Below, one piece after another: positions 1 through 6,574 of a DNA stretch of 26,624 nt. Origin of the DNA: JBJXGF01 sp046153015 (GTDB taxonomy: Bacteria > Actinomycetota > Acidimicrobiia > Acidimicrobiales > CAIXPF01). Made by a program: the position numbers and the translations under genes. The notes under the pieces are model-generated. The model was not told where the DNA came from and did no database searches. It was given only the letters and a program-made list of their open reading frames with translations. Numbering within the stretch: position 1 is the first letter of the stretch; the number at the start of each line of letters is the position of its first letter. Where the stretch lies: assembly GCA_046153015.1 (NCBI GenBank), contig JBJXGF010000227.1, forward strand, positions 1 to 26,624, in the 5' to 3' direction.

Positions 1-1380
1 TTCGCCGCGGCCGTCGCCGAGGCGGGCGGCCCGGTTGGCGATCCGGCCGGGCCCTGGGTCGATCCGGCCTCGGCGGGCCGGCCCTACGGCTCGGCGGTCG
101 AGGGCCTGCTCACCTTCCGCGGCAACCCCACCCGCACCTACCACGGCGCCGGGCCGGTCCCCGCGTCGCCGCAGGTGGCGTGGCGGTTCCCCGCCGCCGG
201 CGGGCTCTGCTCGCCCTCCCGGGACCAGCACGGCCTGCGCACCTGGTGCGGCACGGGCTGGACGGGCCAGCCGGCGGTGTTCCCCCGCGGCGGGCGCACC
301 TGGGTGGTGTTCGGCGCGTACGACCGCAACGTGCACTTCCTCGACGCCGAGACCGGGACGCGGCTGCTGCCCGATTTCCCGACCGGCGACATCATCAAGG
401 GCTCGGTCACCGTGGACCCCGACGGGTTCCCGCTCGTGTACACCGGCTCGCGGGACAACAAGCTGCGGGTGCTGGCCATCGACCGCGACCGCCCCACCGA
501 GCTGTGGCGCCTCGACGCCCGCGCCTCCCGGCCGACCCTGTGGAACGACGACTGGGACGCCAGCCCGCTGGTGCTCGGCGACCACCTGCTGGTCGGCGGC
601 GAGAACAGCCGCTTCTACGTGATCCGCCTGAACCGCAGCTACGGGCCCGACGGGGCGGTGCGCGTGGCGCCCGAGGTGGTGGTCGACGTGCCCGGGTGGG
701 ACGCACAGCTGCTGGCCGACCTCGGCGACAAGGCGGTGTCGATCGAGGGGTCGGTGGCGGTGTCGGGCGACGTGGCCTATTTCGCCAACTCGGGCGGGCT
801 GGTGCAGGGCTGGTCCCTCGCCGGCCTCGCCCACGGACGCCCCGCCGAGCGGGTGTTCCGCTTCTGGACCGGCGACGACACCGACGCGTCGGTGGTGATC
901 GACGAGGCCGGCGCCCTGTACGTGGCCTCGGAGTTCGAGCGGGGCAACGCCCGCTCGAGGCAGGTGGGCCAGTTCATGAAGCTCGACCCGAGCCGCCCCG
1001 ACAATCCGCTGGTGTGGCGGATCGAGGACCAGGCGACCCGGCCCGCCGGCGGCTGGGCGACCCCCGCGCTTCACCGGGACCTGGCGCTGTTCGTGACCCA
1101 CGGCGGGCAGGTGCTGGCCGTCGACCGCGCCAGCGGCGCCCGGCGCTGGTCGCTGAAGCTGCCCGGACCCACCTGGCAGTCGCCGGTGGTGGTGGACGAC
1201 ACGCTGGTGATCGGCGACTGCGCCGGCGTGCTCCACGGCTACGAACTCGGCGACGGCGCGAGCCCCCCGCCCGAGCGTTGGCGGGTGCAGCTCGAGGGCT
1301 GCATCGAGTCCACCCCCGCGGTGTGGCGCGGCTCGATCTACGTGGGCGCCCGGGGCGGCGCGGTCTACGGGCTGCGCTGA
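1..1380 (+). CDS. PQQ-binding-like beta-propeller repeat protein (5' end outside window)
   Basis: The frame is open from base 1 to the TGA at 1378-1380, giving 459 visible residues. The start lies upstream of the window. The product shows repeated propeller-blade patterns such as W-R-[LIV] followed by a short gap and an [ILV]-Y-V-[GA] strand: 'LYVASEFERG' near the middle, and 'VLAVDRASGARRWSLKLPG' and 'SIYVGARGGAVYGLR' at the end. This is typical of PQQ-like (WD40-like) repeats of the pyrroloquinoline-quinone dehydrogenase/BamB type. The segment 'LLTFRGNPTRTYHG' near residue 35 resembles the entry to the propeller in actinobacterial outer-surface proteins. No catalytic dehydrogenase residues could be assigned, so a binding or scaffolding role is as likely as an enzyme. 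The signal or anchor segment, if any, would be in the missing N-terminus. The blade fold is fairly certain and the function is unknown. Confidence 0.85.
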   Translation, partial: FAAAVAEAGGPVGDPAGPWVDPASAGRPYGSAVEGLLTFRGNPTRTYHGAGPVPASPQVAWRFPAAGGLCSPSRDQHGLRTWCGTGWTGQPAVFPRGGRTWVVFGAYDRNVHFLDAETGTRLLPDFPTGDIIKGSVTVDPDGFPLVYTGSRDNKLRVLAIDRDRPTELWRLDARASRPTLWNDDWDASPLVLGDHLLVGGENSRFYVIRLNRSYGPDGAVRVAPEVVVDVPGWDAQLLADLGDKAVSIEGSVAVSGDVAYFANSGGLVQGWSLAGLAHGRPAERVFRFWTGDDTDASVVIDEAGALYVASEFERGNARSRQVGQFMKLDPSRPDNPLVWRIEDQATRPAGGWATPALHRDLALFVTHGGQVLAVDRASGARRWSLKLPGPTWQSPVVVDDTLVIGDCAGVLHGYELGDGASPPPERWRVQLEGCIESTPAVWRGSIYVGARGGAVYGLR

Positions 1381-1748
1381 GTGGCCGGGGGCGGCAACCA
1401 GATCGGCGCCTGCTGTCATGGCCACGCGTCCGGTTAATTAGGCGATAACGGACGGTTCAGCGTCTTGCATCACGCGTGCAGCGGGAGGTCCGGGCCTGGG
1501 GGTGCAGCACCCGCACCAGGCCGTTGAGCTGGGTCTTTGGCCGGTGGTGGAGCGGGGGACGGCTCGGGTCGAGCCTCGGGTTGGCCCAGCCATAGCTCCT
1601 AATTCGGATTCAGATGTTGACTAATTGATTGCTAAACTCCTACGCTTCGTCACACGTGCGCAGTGGCGGCGCGCGGCAGAGGAACTGGGGTGATGACGCG
1701 CGTGCGCTCGAATCCGTGGTCGGCAGGACGTGGCCTGAGGAGAAGCCG
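1381..1748. other. Gene-poor stretch with AT-richer patches
   Basis: No convincing gene is visible here. Two patches (about 1432-1446 and 1592-1645) are clearly richer in A and T than the rest of the window. Short open frames on the minus strand (for example ATG at 1591-1593 ending near 1438) lack a ribosome-binding site and look like noise or decayed coding sequence. The second AT-rich patch probably holds the promoter listed separately. Confidence 0.5.
1617..1646 (+). promoter_or_regulatory. Possible sigma-70-type promoter
   Basis: TTGACT at 1617-1622 is followed after 18 bases by TACGCT at 1641-1646, inside an AT-rich patch unusual for this genome. It would give a start about 95 bases ahead of the small open frame at 1749. 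It is a motif match only. Confidence 0.35.
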
Positions 1749-1958
1749 GTGACCGCCGTGGTGGTCACCTCGAGCGTCATCGCGACGGCTCTGGGCGCGT
1801 TCGGGCTGGGTCGGTTCGCACGCAGCCGCCAGCGGCTGAAGGAGCTGCGAGCGGCGTTGGCCAATCTCGGAGCGCAAGGAGAGAGCTTCGGCTCATGCGA
1901 CGCGGGCGGCGTCAGCTCGGCATGCCCTCCGCCCGCCCGGCGCGTGTACCGGATGTGA
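1749..1958 (+). CDS. Possible small single-pass membrane protein
   Basis: A 69-residue open frame starts at GTG 1749, preceded by a GAGGAG-like ribosome-binding site at a sensible distance ('ctgaggagaagccg'). The first 25 or so residues (TAVVVTSSVIATALGAFGLG) form one hydrophobic helix. A basic stretch (RFARSRQRLKELRAAL) follows, so the likely topology is one membrane span with a charged cytoplasmic helix. The C-terminal 25 residues are low in information. The frame is also open upstream to an ATG at 1629, but that part has no ribosome-binding site. No family is recognised. The evidence is start-site quality and hydrophobic pattern only, so a chance frame is possible. It is convergent with the nitrile hydratase alpha gene, which ends 9 bases away. 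Confidence 0.35.
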   Translation: MTAVVVTSSVIATALGAFGLGRFARSRQRLKELRAALANLGAQGESFGSCDAGGVSSACPPPARRVYRM

Positions 1959-1967
1959 CCGTCGGAG

Positions 1968-2561
1968 TCAGGCCACGTCCGGCAGCAGGCGCACCCCGAC
2001 CAGCGCGTCGCGGGTGACGAGCTGGCGCAGCGCCTCCTCGTCGAGCCCCTCGGCGCCGGCGGGGCGCTCCGGCACCACGAGGTAGCGGACCTCGGCCGTG
2101 GAGTCCCACACCCGCACCTCGACCTCGGCGGGCAGCACCGTGCCGAACTCCGCCAGCACCCCGCGAGGGTCGCGCACCACCCGTGAGCGGTACTCGGCCG
2201 ACTTGTACCACTCCGGGGGAGGCCCGAGCAGCGAGGTCGGGTAGCACGAGCACAGCGTGCACACGATCACGTTGTGCACCGAGGCGGTGTTCTCGAGCGC
2301 CACGAGCCGCTCGCCGTGGCCGCCGCCGAAGCCCAGCGCCGCCGCGGCCAGCGTCGCGTCTTCGAACAGCCGGGCCCGATACGCCGGGTCGGTCCAGGCG
2401 CGGGCCACCACGACCGCGCCGTTGAGCGGGCCATCCGCGTCGAAGCGGGCCACCGCGGCGTCGACCGCGCCGGGGAGCAGCACGCCGCGGTCGACCAGCG
2501 CGTCTTCCAGTGCACGCGCGTGATGCTCGGGGTGAACGCCAGGGTGGTGGGGGTCAGCCAT
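1968..2561 (-). CDS. nthA: Nitrile hydratase alpha subunit, cobalt type
   Basis: This 197-residue protein carries the metal-binding claw C-T-L-C-S-C at residues 101-106, preceded by 'NVIV' and followed by 'PPPEWYKSAEYRSRVVRDPRGVLAEFG', all hallmarks of the nitrile hydratase alpha family. Threonine after the first Cys is typical of cobalt enzymes; iron enzymes have serine. Nitrile hydratase converts nitriles to amides in the cytoplasm as an alpha/beta heterodimer, with the second and third Cys normally oxidised to sulfinic and sulfenic acids. The related thiocyanate hydrolase gamma subunit shares the motif. The two-gene beta-alpha layout favours nitrile hydratase. Here the usual 'YPWPVLG' after the claw is 'YPTSLLG', so the common Trp is missing. 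The ATG overlaps the end of the beta gene by 8 bases (ATGGCTGA), indicating translational coupling. No activator/metallochaperone gene follows. Confidence 0.9.
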   Translation of the reverse strand: MADPHHPGVHPEHHARALEDALVDRGVLLPGAVDAAVARFDADGPLNGAVVVARAWTDPAYRARLFEDATLAAAALGFGGGHGERLVALENTASVHNVIVCTLCSCYPTSLLGPPPEWYKSAEYRSRVVRDPRGVLAEFGTVLPAEVEVRVWDSTAEVRYLVVPERPAGAEGLDEEALRQLVTRDALVGVRLLPDVA

Positions 2562-3225
2562 CGACGGGCTCCAGGTAGGGCTCGAACAGGTCGAGGTGCA
2601 CGGCGTGCGGCCCGGCGTCGGGCCACAGCTGCGAGGCGGCGAAGCGTACTGCGTAGACCCAGGTGGGCGCTTCGCCCCGGCCGTGGGCGTGGGCGTCGGG
2701 GAACACCCAGAACCCGTTGACCAGCACCACCTCGCCCACCTTGGCCCGGGCGTAGGCCGGCAGCCGGGTGTGGCCCGGCGTCGGCCCGGCGGCGGTGCGC
2801 ACCCGGTCGCCCACCCGCCAGCGCGGCTCGCCCTGCGGGGTGCGCTTGCTGTGATAGGTGCTCGGCGCCAGCGAGTCGGTGGTGCGCACCGGCTCGGGGT
2901 AGTCGGCCGGGTCGGGCGGCTCGAGGCCCGCGGCCAGGCGCTCGGCTCGATCGTCGAGCTCGCCCACGGGCACGAGCCCCGCCTCCTCGGCGCACATCTG
3001 CGCCGCCCGCAGCCAACGCCCGCCGGCGCCCAGGGCGGCGTACTCCTCGGGCGGGATCCGCTCGAGGACGTGACGCAGCGCGTCGGCGTTGATGTCGCCC
3101 ACCCGGGCCGCGACCGAGGCGAGGGCCTGCGCCCGCAGCTGCCAGCGGGCGGTGAAGGGCTGATCGGCTGCGGTCGGCACCGGGCCGAAGCCGAGCCGCC
3201 CGCCCAGATCGTGAGGCCCGTCCAT
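2554..3225 (-). CDS. nthB: Nitrile hydratase beta subunit
   Basis: This 223-residue protein opens with 'MDGPHDLGGRLGFGPV', the standard start of nitrile hydratase beta (M-[ND]-G-x-H-D-L-G-G). It ends with the SH3-like beta-barrel domain: 'RVGDRVRT', 'GHTRLPAYARAKVGEVV', 'FPDAHAHGRGE' and 'YAVRFAASQLWPDA', closing with 'LDLFEPYLEPV'. Length and two-domain order match the family. It pairs with the alpha subunit, lines the active site and shapes substrate access. The gene order beta-alpha is that of cobalt-type enzymes; iron-type operons are usually alpha-beta. The ATG at 3223-3225 has only a weak ribosome-binding site (GAG about 12 bases upstream). The promoter should lie in the 54-base gap shared with the divergent uppP gene. 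Confidence 0.9.
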   Translation of the reverse strand: MDGPHDLGGRLGFGPVPTAADQPFTARWQLRAQALASVAARVGDINADALRHVLERIPPEEYAALGAGGRWLRAAQMCAEEAGLVPVGELDDRAERLAAGLEPPDPADYPEPVRTTDSLAPSTYHSKRTPQGEPRWRVGDRVRTAAGPTPGHTRLPAYARAKVGEVVLVNGFWVFPDAHAHGRGEAPTWVYAVRFAASQLWPDAGPHAVHLDLFEPYLEPVDG

Positions 3226-3279
3226 CGCGGCTGCAGTCTCGCGCGGCGCCGCAGGTCGTGATCGCGCCGGCTCGGGCCC

Positions 3280-4245
3280 ATGATGGAGCCCGTGCCCATC
3301 GACCCTGTGCCCATCGACCCCGCTGCCTCGCGGCGCGTCTCGGCGGCGCCGGCGGCGGCGGCCGCGGTGCTGGCGCTGGCCGCCCTCGTTGCGCTGGCGG
3401 CCGGCCAGGCCGGCGACGACGCGCTCAGCGCCCCCGAAGCCCTGCTCCTCGGCGTGGTCGAGGGGATCACCGAGTACCTGCCGGTCAGCTCCACCGGCCA
3501 CCTCACCGTCACGCAGCGCCTGCTCGGCCTGGGCGAGCACGGCACCAAGGGCGCCGTCGACGCGTACGCGATCTGCATCCAGGCCGGCGCGATCGTGGCC
3601 GTGCTCGGCCTCTACCGGGAGCGGATCAGCGGCGTGGTGCTCGGCGTGCTCGCCCGCCGACGTGAGAGCCTGCCGCTCGCCGCGGCGCTGATCGCCGGCT
3701 TCCTCCCCGCCGCCGCGGCCGGCGCGCTGCTCGGCGACGCGGTGAAGGAGCGCCTCTTCGGCGTCGGGCCGGTGGTGGCCGCGTGGCTGGTGGGCGGGGC
3801 GGTGCTGCTCGTGGTCGCCCCGCGCGTCGCGGCGGGCGCCGCGGGGCGCGCCCTCGAGCAGATCGCCGCCCGCGACGGGCTGCTCATCGGGTTCGGGCAG
3901 ATGCTCTCGTTGTGGCCCGGCGTCAGCCGCAGCCTGGTCACGATCCTCGCCGCGGTGGCGGTCGGCCTGTCGCTGAGCGCGGCGGTGGAGTTCAGCTTCC
4001 TCCTCGGCCTGCTCACCCTCGGGGCGGCCACGGTCTACGAGGCCGCCCAGAGCGGCGGGCTGATCGTGGAGCAGTTCGGCGTGCTCAACCCGCTGCTCGG
4101 GTTCCTGATGGCGCTGGCGTCGGCCGCGGTGGCCGTGCGCTGGATGGTCTCCTACTTGCAGTCGCGCAGCCTGGCCGTGTTCGGCTGGTACCGGATCGCG
4201 GTGGCGCTGGCCGCCCTGGCGCTGCTGGGCGCAGGCTGGGTCTGA
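3280..4245 (+). CDS. uppP: Undecaprenyl-diphosphatase UppP (BacA family)
   Basis: This integral membrane enzyme removes a phosphate from undecaprenyl diphosphate to recycle the lipid carrier of cell-wall synthesis, and overproduction gives bacitracin tolerance in other bacteria. The signature 'EGITEYLPVSSTGH' lies at residues 61-74 with both catalytic-type glutamates (E61, E65). The second signature 'PGVSRS' is at 213-218 with the conserved Arg (R217). Several hydrophobic spans follow, as expected. At 321 residues it is about 45 longer than typical because of an N-terminal extension containing an Ala/Leu-rich span and an imperfect DNA duplication (GTGCCCATCGACCC twice, 3292-3319). The extension could be real, or translation may start later; no strong ribosome-binding site marks ATG 3280 or 3283. 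The gene is divergent from nitrile hydratase and functionally unrelated to it. Confidence 0.92.
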   Translation: MMEPVPIDPVPIDPAASRRVSAAPAAAAAVLALAALVALAAGQAGDDALSAPEALLLGVVEGITEYLPVSSTGHLTVTQRLLGLGEHGTKGAVDAYAICIQAGAIVAVLGLYRERISGVVLGVLARRRESLPLAAALIAGFLPAAAAGALLGDAVKERLFGVGPVVAAWLVGGAVLLVVAPRVAAGAAGRALEQIAARDGLLIGFGQMLSLWPGVSRSLVTILAAVAVGLSLSAAVEFSFLLGLLTLGAATVYEAAQSGGLIVEQFGVLNPLLGFLMALASAAVAVRWMVSYLQSRSLAVFGWYRIAVALAALALLGAGWV

Positions 4246-4256
4246 GGGTGCGGGCG

Positions 4257-4281
4257 CGGCGCCGGCCGCGTTACGGCGCCG
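4257..4281. terminator. Possible hairpin between convergent genes
   Basis: CGGCGCCG at 4257-4264 and CGGCGCCG at 4274-4281 are exact inverted repeats with a 9-base loop. They sit just after the uppP stop and overlap the end of the broken minus-strand gene. Position fits a bidirectional terminator, but there is no T tract and GC-rich DNA forms such stems by chance. Confidence 0.35.
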
Positions 4282-4721
4282 GGCGGTGCGCGGGGTGGCC
4301 GGGGGTGATGCGGGCCGCCTTCAGCTCCGCCTCGAACACGTGCGGTGCGGCATGCCCCCGACCAGCGCCTCCTCGACCGCCCGGCGCGCCTGGCGGGCCG
4401 CCCTCCAGTAGCCGGCGTCGTACTCCTCGACGAGCTGGAAGCTTTAGCGGCCCTCCACCACGTTGCGACCCACGACCTCTCGGCGGAGCTGTTTCGCGAG
4501 CTGGCGTGGCCGGCCCCCTCGAGAAGGTCGGCGGCCTCGCCGAGGAGGAAGTCGGCCCGGCCGCTCAGCTGGTGGAAGTCGTACAGCCGGCCCCGCGCCC
4601 GCTCCACCCATTCCACCGCCTCGCTCAGCTTGCCGAGGGCCTCGACGGTGGCGTCGCTGACCCCCGCCGGCCGCCGGGCCAGCGGGTCGCCGCCGGGCAG
4701 CTCACGCACGGCGCCGGTCAC
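4271..4721 (-). pseudogene. Broken gene of an uncharacterised actinobacterial family
   Basis: A coherent protein can be pieced together only by changing frame twice. Residues from ATG 4721 read 'LSEAVEWVERARGRLYDFHQLSGRADFLLGEA' and 'LLEGAGHA'. The sequence then shifts frame near 4510 to 'QLAKQLRREVVGRNVVEGR', hits an in-frame TAA (about 4443-4445) and resumes as 'SFQLVEEYDAGYWRAARQ'. It shifts again near 4350 to 'VFEAELKAARITPGHPAHRPAP' and stops at 4271. From memory, intact actinobacterial proteins have this order of segments (RARG-x-LY-x-FHQL, VGRNV-x-x-GRW-x-F, VEEYD-x-GY, F-E-A-E-[LM]-K, TPGHPAH) with Trp where the TAA stands. The function of the family is unknown to me. It overlaps the end of the Usp gene by 20 bases and was probably in its operon. 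Real decay and assembly error are both possible. Confidence 0.75.
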
Positions 4722-5661
4722 CGTCCCCGTCGCCGTCCTGCGCGGTGTCGTGCGCGGTGTCCTGCGCGGTGTCGTGCGGCGCGACCAGCACCGGGCGGCG
4801 GCTCTCCTTCACCACGCCCGCCGAGACCGACCGCTCGAAGAGCCGGTCCAGCCAGCCGCGCTCACGTGAGCCGACCACGATCACGTCGGCGTCGTGCTCG
4901 TCGGCCACCTGGCAGATGCGCTCCACCGGGTCGCCGGCCTCGCTCACCGTCTCGGCGTCGGCCAGGCCGCCGGCCTCGGCCAGGTCGGCCACCTGCTCGG
5001 CCGGCATGTCGCGGTCGAAGGCCGCCCACGTCTCCGGCGTCATCACCAGCCCGGCCCCGAAGCCCGCGCCGGCGCCCATCCACGGGATCGGGAGCTGGGC
5101 CACGTTCAGCGCCACGAAGCGGGTCTCGGGCTGGGGAAACAACCGCCGCGCCACCGCCGCCGCCCGCTGCGAGGCCTCGCTCTCGTCCAGGGCCACCAGC
5201 ACGGTCAGGCCGGCCTGCTCGCCGATCGGGGCGTCGGCCCCCTCGGAGGCGGCCGCGGGGCGGCGCCCGGCCGGGGTGTCCTCCCCCGGGGCCATCGCCC
5301 GGGGCAGACCGCCCTGGCCCCGCTGGTCAGAGGCGGCCGTGAGCAGCGCAGAGTCGCCGGGCGAAGCCATCGGCCCGTAGGTGAGCGTGAGCGTGCCCCG
5401 GGCGGCGCAGTGCGGGCACTCGGCGGCCACCACGGCGACCATGTCGTCGGGGTCCGACACGCCCTCCAGGCGCCGCAGCGACTCGAGGCGGACGGTCTCG
5501 GGCCGGGCCGTGCGCCCGCACCGGCCGCAGCGGAACTCGCCGTCCTCGGTGGCCCAGTGGTGCTCGCCGTAGCCCGCCGACGCGTACGCGTCGAGGACCT
5601 CGGCCAGCGAGCCGGCGTCGGTGGGCAACCCCTCGACGGTCGGGTTGGTCTGAGCGGCCAT
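4702..5661 (-). CDS. Zinc-ribbon / universal stress protein (UspA) fusion
   Basis: This is a 319-residue cytoplasmic protein with two parts. Residues about 1-100 hold a zinc-ribbon-like module with CGRC (C45, C48) and CPHC (C82, C85). Residues about 150-295 form a UspA domain, starting 'LTVLVALDESEASQRAA' and ending 'VIVVGSRERGWLDRLFERSVS' then 'RRPVLVAP'. UspA proteins bind ATP or related nucleotides through G-2x-G-9x-G-[ST]. Here the motif is degenerate (G264, G269, with Glu where a Gly is common), so nucleotide binding is uncertain. A linker of low complexity joins the domains. The tail is an Asp/Thr/Ala repeat (see repeat entry). The start ATG directly follows the TAG of the upstream small gene (TAGATG), so the two are co-transcribed and probably translationally coupled. 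A stress or dormancy role is inferred from the family. Confidence 0.85.
   Translation of the reverse strand: MAAQTNPTVEGLPTDAGSLAEVLDAYASAGYGEHHWATEDGEFRCGRCGRTARPETVRLESLRRLEGVSDPDDMVAVVAAECPHCAARGTLTLTYGPMASPGDSALLTAASDQRGQGGLPRAMAPGEDTPAGRRPAAASEGADAPIGEQAGLTVLVALDESEASQRAAAVARRLFPQPETRFVALNVAQLPIPWMGAGAGFGAGLVMTPETWAAFDRDMPAEQVADLAEAGGLADAETVSEAGDPVERICQVADEHDADVIVVGSRERGWLDRLFERSVSAGVVKESRRPVLVAPHDTAQDTAHDTAQDGDGDGDRRRA
4741..4776. repeat. Three 12-bp tandem repeats in the Usp gene tail
   Basis: CGCGGTGTCGTG, CGCGGTGTCCTG and CGCGGTGTCGTG run head to tail. On the minus strand they encode H-D-T-A / Q-D-T-A units, followed by a short Gly-Asp run. The in-frame unit length means copy-number change alters tail length without breaking the gene. 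Confidence 0.9.
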
Positions 5662-5919
5662 CTAGACCCGTCCTTCACCCTTGGCCTGCGCTCCGAGCTC
5701 GGTCATCTCCCGGTAGTCCTCCGCCACGTCGGGCTGGTCCTCGGCCAGCCGATCGGCGGTGGCGGCCTCCGCCTCGCTCGGCGCCCGCCCCGGCTCGTGC
5801 TCCTTGTGGTGCTCGGCGCGCTGCTCGTGCTCCCGAGTTTCGGGCGAGATCCTGCTCGCCGGGGCTGCCTCACCCGCGCCGGTCTCGCTGGGGCGGCTGC
5901 GCTCCTCGTGCTCGGTCAT
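5662..5919 (-). CDS. Small acidic hydrophilic protein, unknown function
   Basis: The ATG at 5917-5919 has a strong ribosome-binding site (GGAGGAGA, 6-7 bases upstream). This chooses it over the upstream in-frame ATG at 5988, whose extra 23 residues lack one. The 85-residue product is almost entirely charged and polar (many Glu, Arg, His, Ala), contains no Cys and no hydrophobic span, and is probably disordered or a single helix ('RISPETREHEQRAEHHKEHE'). The TAG abuts the ATG of the Usp fusion, so it is the first gene of that operon. Small hydrophilic proteins of this composition often accompany stress genes, but no named family is recognised. The real start and operon position are well supported; a function is not. 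Confidence 0.75.
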   Translation of the reverse strand: MTEHEERSRPSETGAGEAAPASRISPETREHEQRAEHHKEHEPGRAPSEAEAATADRLAEDQPDVAEDYREMTELGAQAKGEGRV

Positions 5920-5940
5920 CGCTGTCTCCTCCGCGTTGTC

Positions 5941-5998
5941 GCTCGGTCGGTCCGAGCGATGCGTGTTCACCCCGGCGACGGCGGCCAAACCCGGTTTG
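5941..5998. promoter_or_regulatory. Two inverted repeats in a divergent intergenic region
   Basis: GCTCGG (5941-5946) and CCGAGC (5952-5957) are exact inverted repeats with a 5-base loop. CAAACC (5986-5991) and GGTTTG (5993-5998) form a second, nearly perfect palindrome, and GGTTTGA is repeated at 6004-6010. They lie between the divergent starts at 5919 and 6074, where operators for either gene would sit. No known regulator site is matched. Confidence 0.4.
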
Positions 5999-6073
5999 AC
6001 GGCGGTTTGAAGCCGGGGCCTGCCGGCAACACCTCAACGGAATGCGCCGAGCCGGCGCCCGACTGGAGGATCG

Positions 6074-6358
6074 ATGAAGCTGCGCCGCCTGATCACGCTC
6101 GCCGGCCCGCTGGTGGCCGGCTACTTCCTCGACGGCGACCGCGGCGCCGCCCGGCGGGCCAAGGCGAAAGAGCAGCTCAGCCGGCTCACCAAGCGCACAC
6201 CCAGCGCGCCGAGCGCCCCCGCCCCCGAGACCCGCCAGGGTTCGGACGGCGCGGCGGCCAGCGCCGCTCGCGCCGAGTCGCCCACCGACGCCCGGCCAAC
6301 GTTCTCCTCCGAGGTCCCGGAGAGCATCCCGAACTCGGCCGGCACGACCGCCGGCTGA
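6074..6358 (+). CDS. Small membrane-anchored protein with disordered tail
   Basis: The ATG at 6074 follows GGAGGA by three bases, a clear though close ribosome-binding site. The 94-residue product begins 'MKLRRLITLAGPLVAGYFLDGDRGAARRAKAKEQLSRL'. That is a short basic start, a hydrophobic segment of about 15 residues and a strongly basic amphipathic stretch, similar in outline to YtxH-like or general-stress membrane-anchored proteins ('GYFLDGDRG...' recalls their 'G-Y-x-x-G-x-x-x-G-R' start). The remaining 50 residues are Ala/Ser/Pro/Thr/Glu-rich and likely disordered. It is divergent from the Usp operon and may share its control region. The family link is weak and the gene itself is likely real. 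Confidence 0.65.
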   Translation: MKLRRLITLAGPLVAGYFLDGDRGAARRAKAKEQLSRLTKRTPSAPSAPAPETRQGSDGAAASAARAESPTDARPTFSSEVPESIPNSAGTTAG

Positions 6359-6440
6359 GCTCGTCGTTGGCTCCCACCCCCTCCCCAGCGCGCACGCGGC
6401 CTGCCGCACACCAGGGTGTGGCGGCGGTCACGTGGGCGCC

Positions 6441-6469
6441 TTGTATGCCCGTTCGGCCGGACGTAGATT
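6441..6469 (+). promoter_or_regulatory. Sigma-70-type promoter of the solute-binding protein gene
   Basis: TTGTAT at 6441-6446 and TAGATT at 6464-6469 are separated by 17 bases, close to the housekeeping consensus in spacing and in the TANNNT box. Transcription would start near 6476, leaving about 100 bases of untranslated leader before the ATG at 6575. The leader holds no obvious riboswitch or attenuator. Confidence 0.55.
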
Positions 6470-6574
6470 TCGCCGCACTTGAGGCGGATCGGCGTCGGCG
6501 GTGGGGACCCCCGAGGCTGGTTCGGGTGCGGCGCCCACCGTGGTCGTCGGCGAGGGGGAAGGGGAACGTCAACG

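Noticed and set aside
1540..1590. A tRNA-like segment ('GGGTCGAGCCTCGG' near a CCA)
   Set aside because: No acceptor stem or anticodon arm could be folded and the T-loop consensus is not met.
4271..4721. Selenocysteine or other recoding to explain the broken gene
   Set aside because: The internal stop is TAA at a Trp position and there are two separate frameshifts, so no single recoding event restores the frame.
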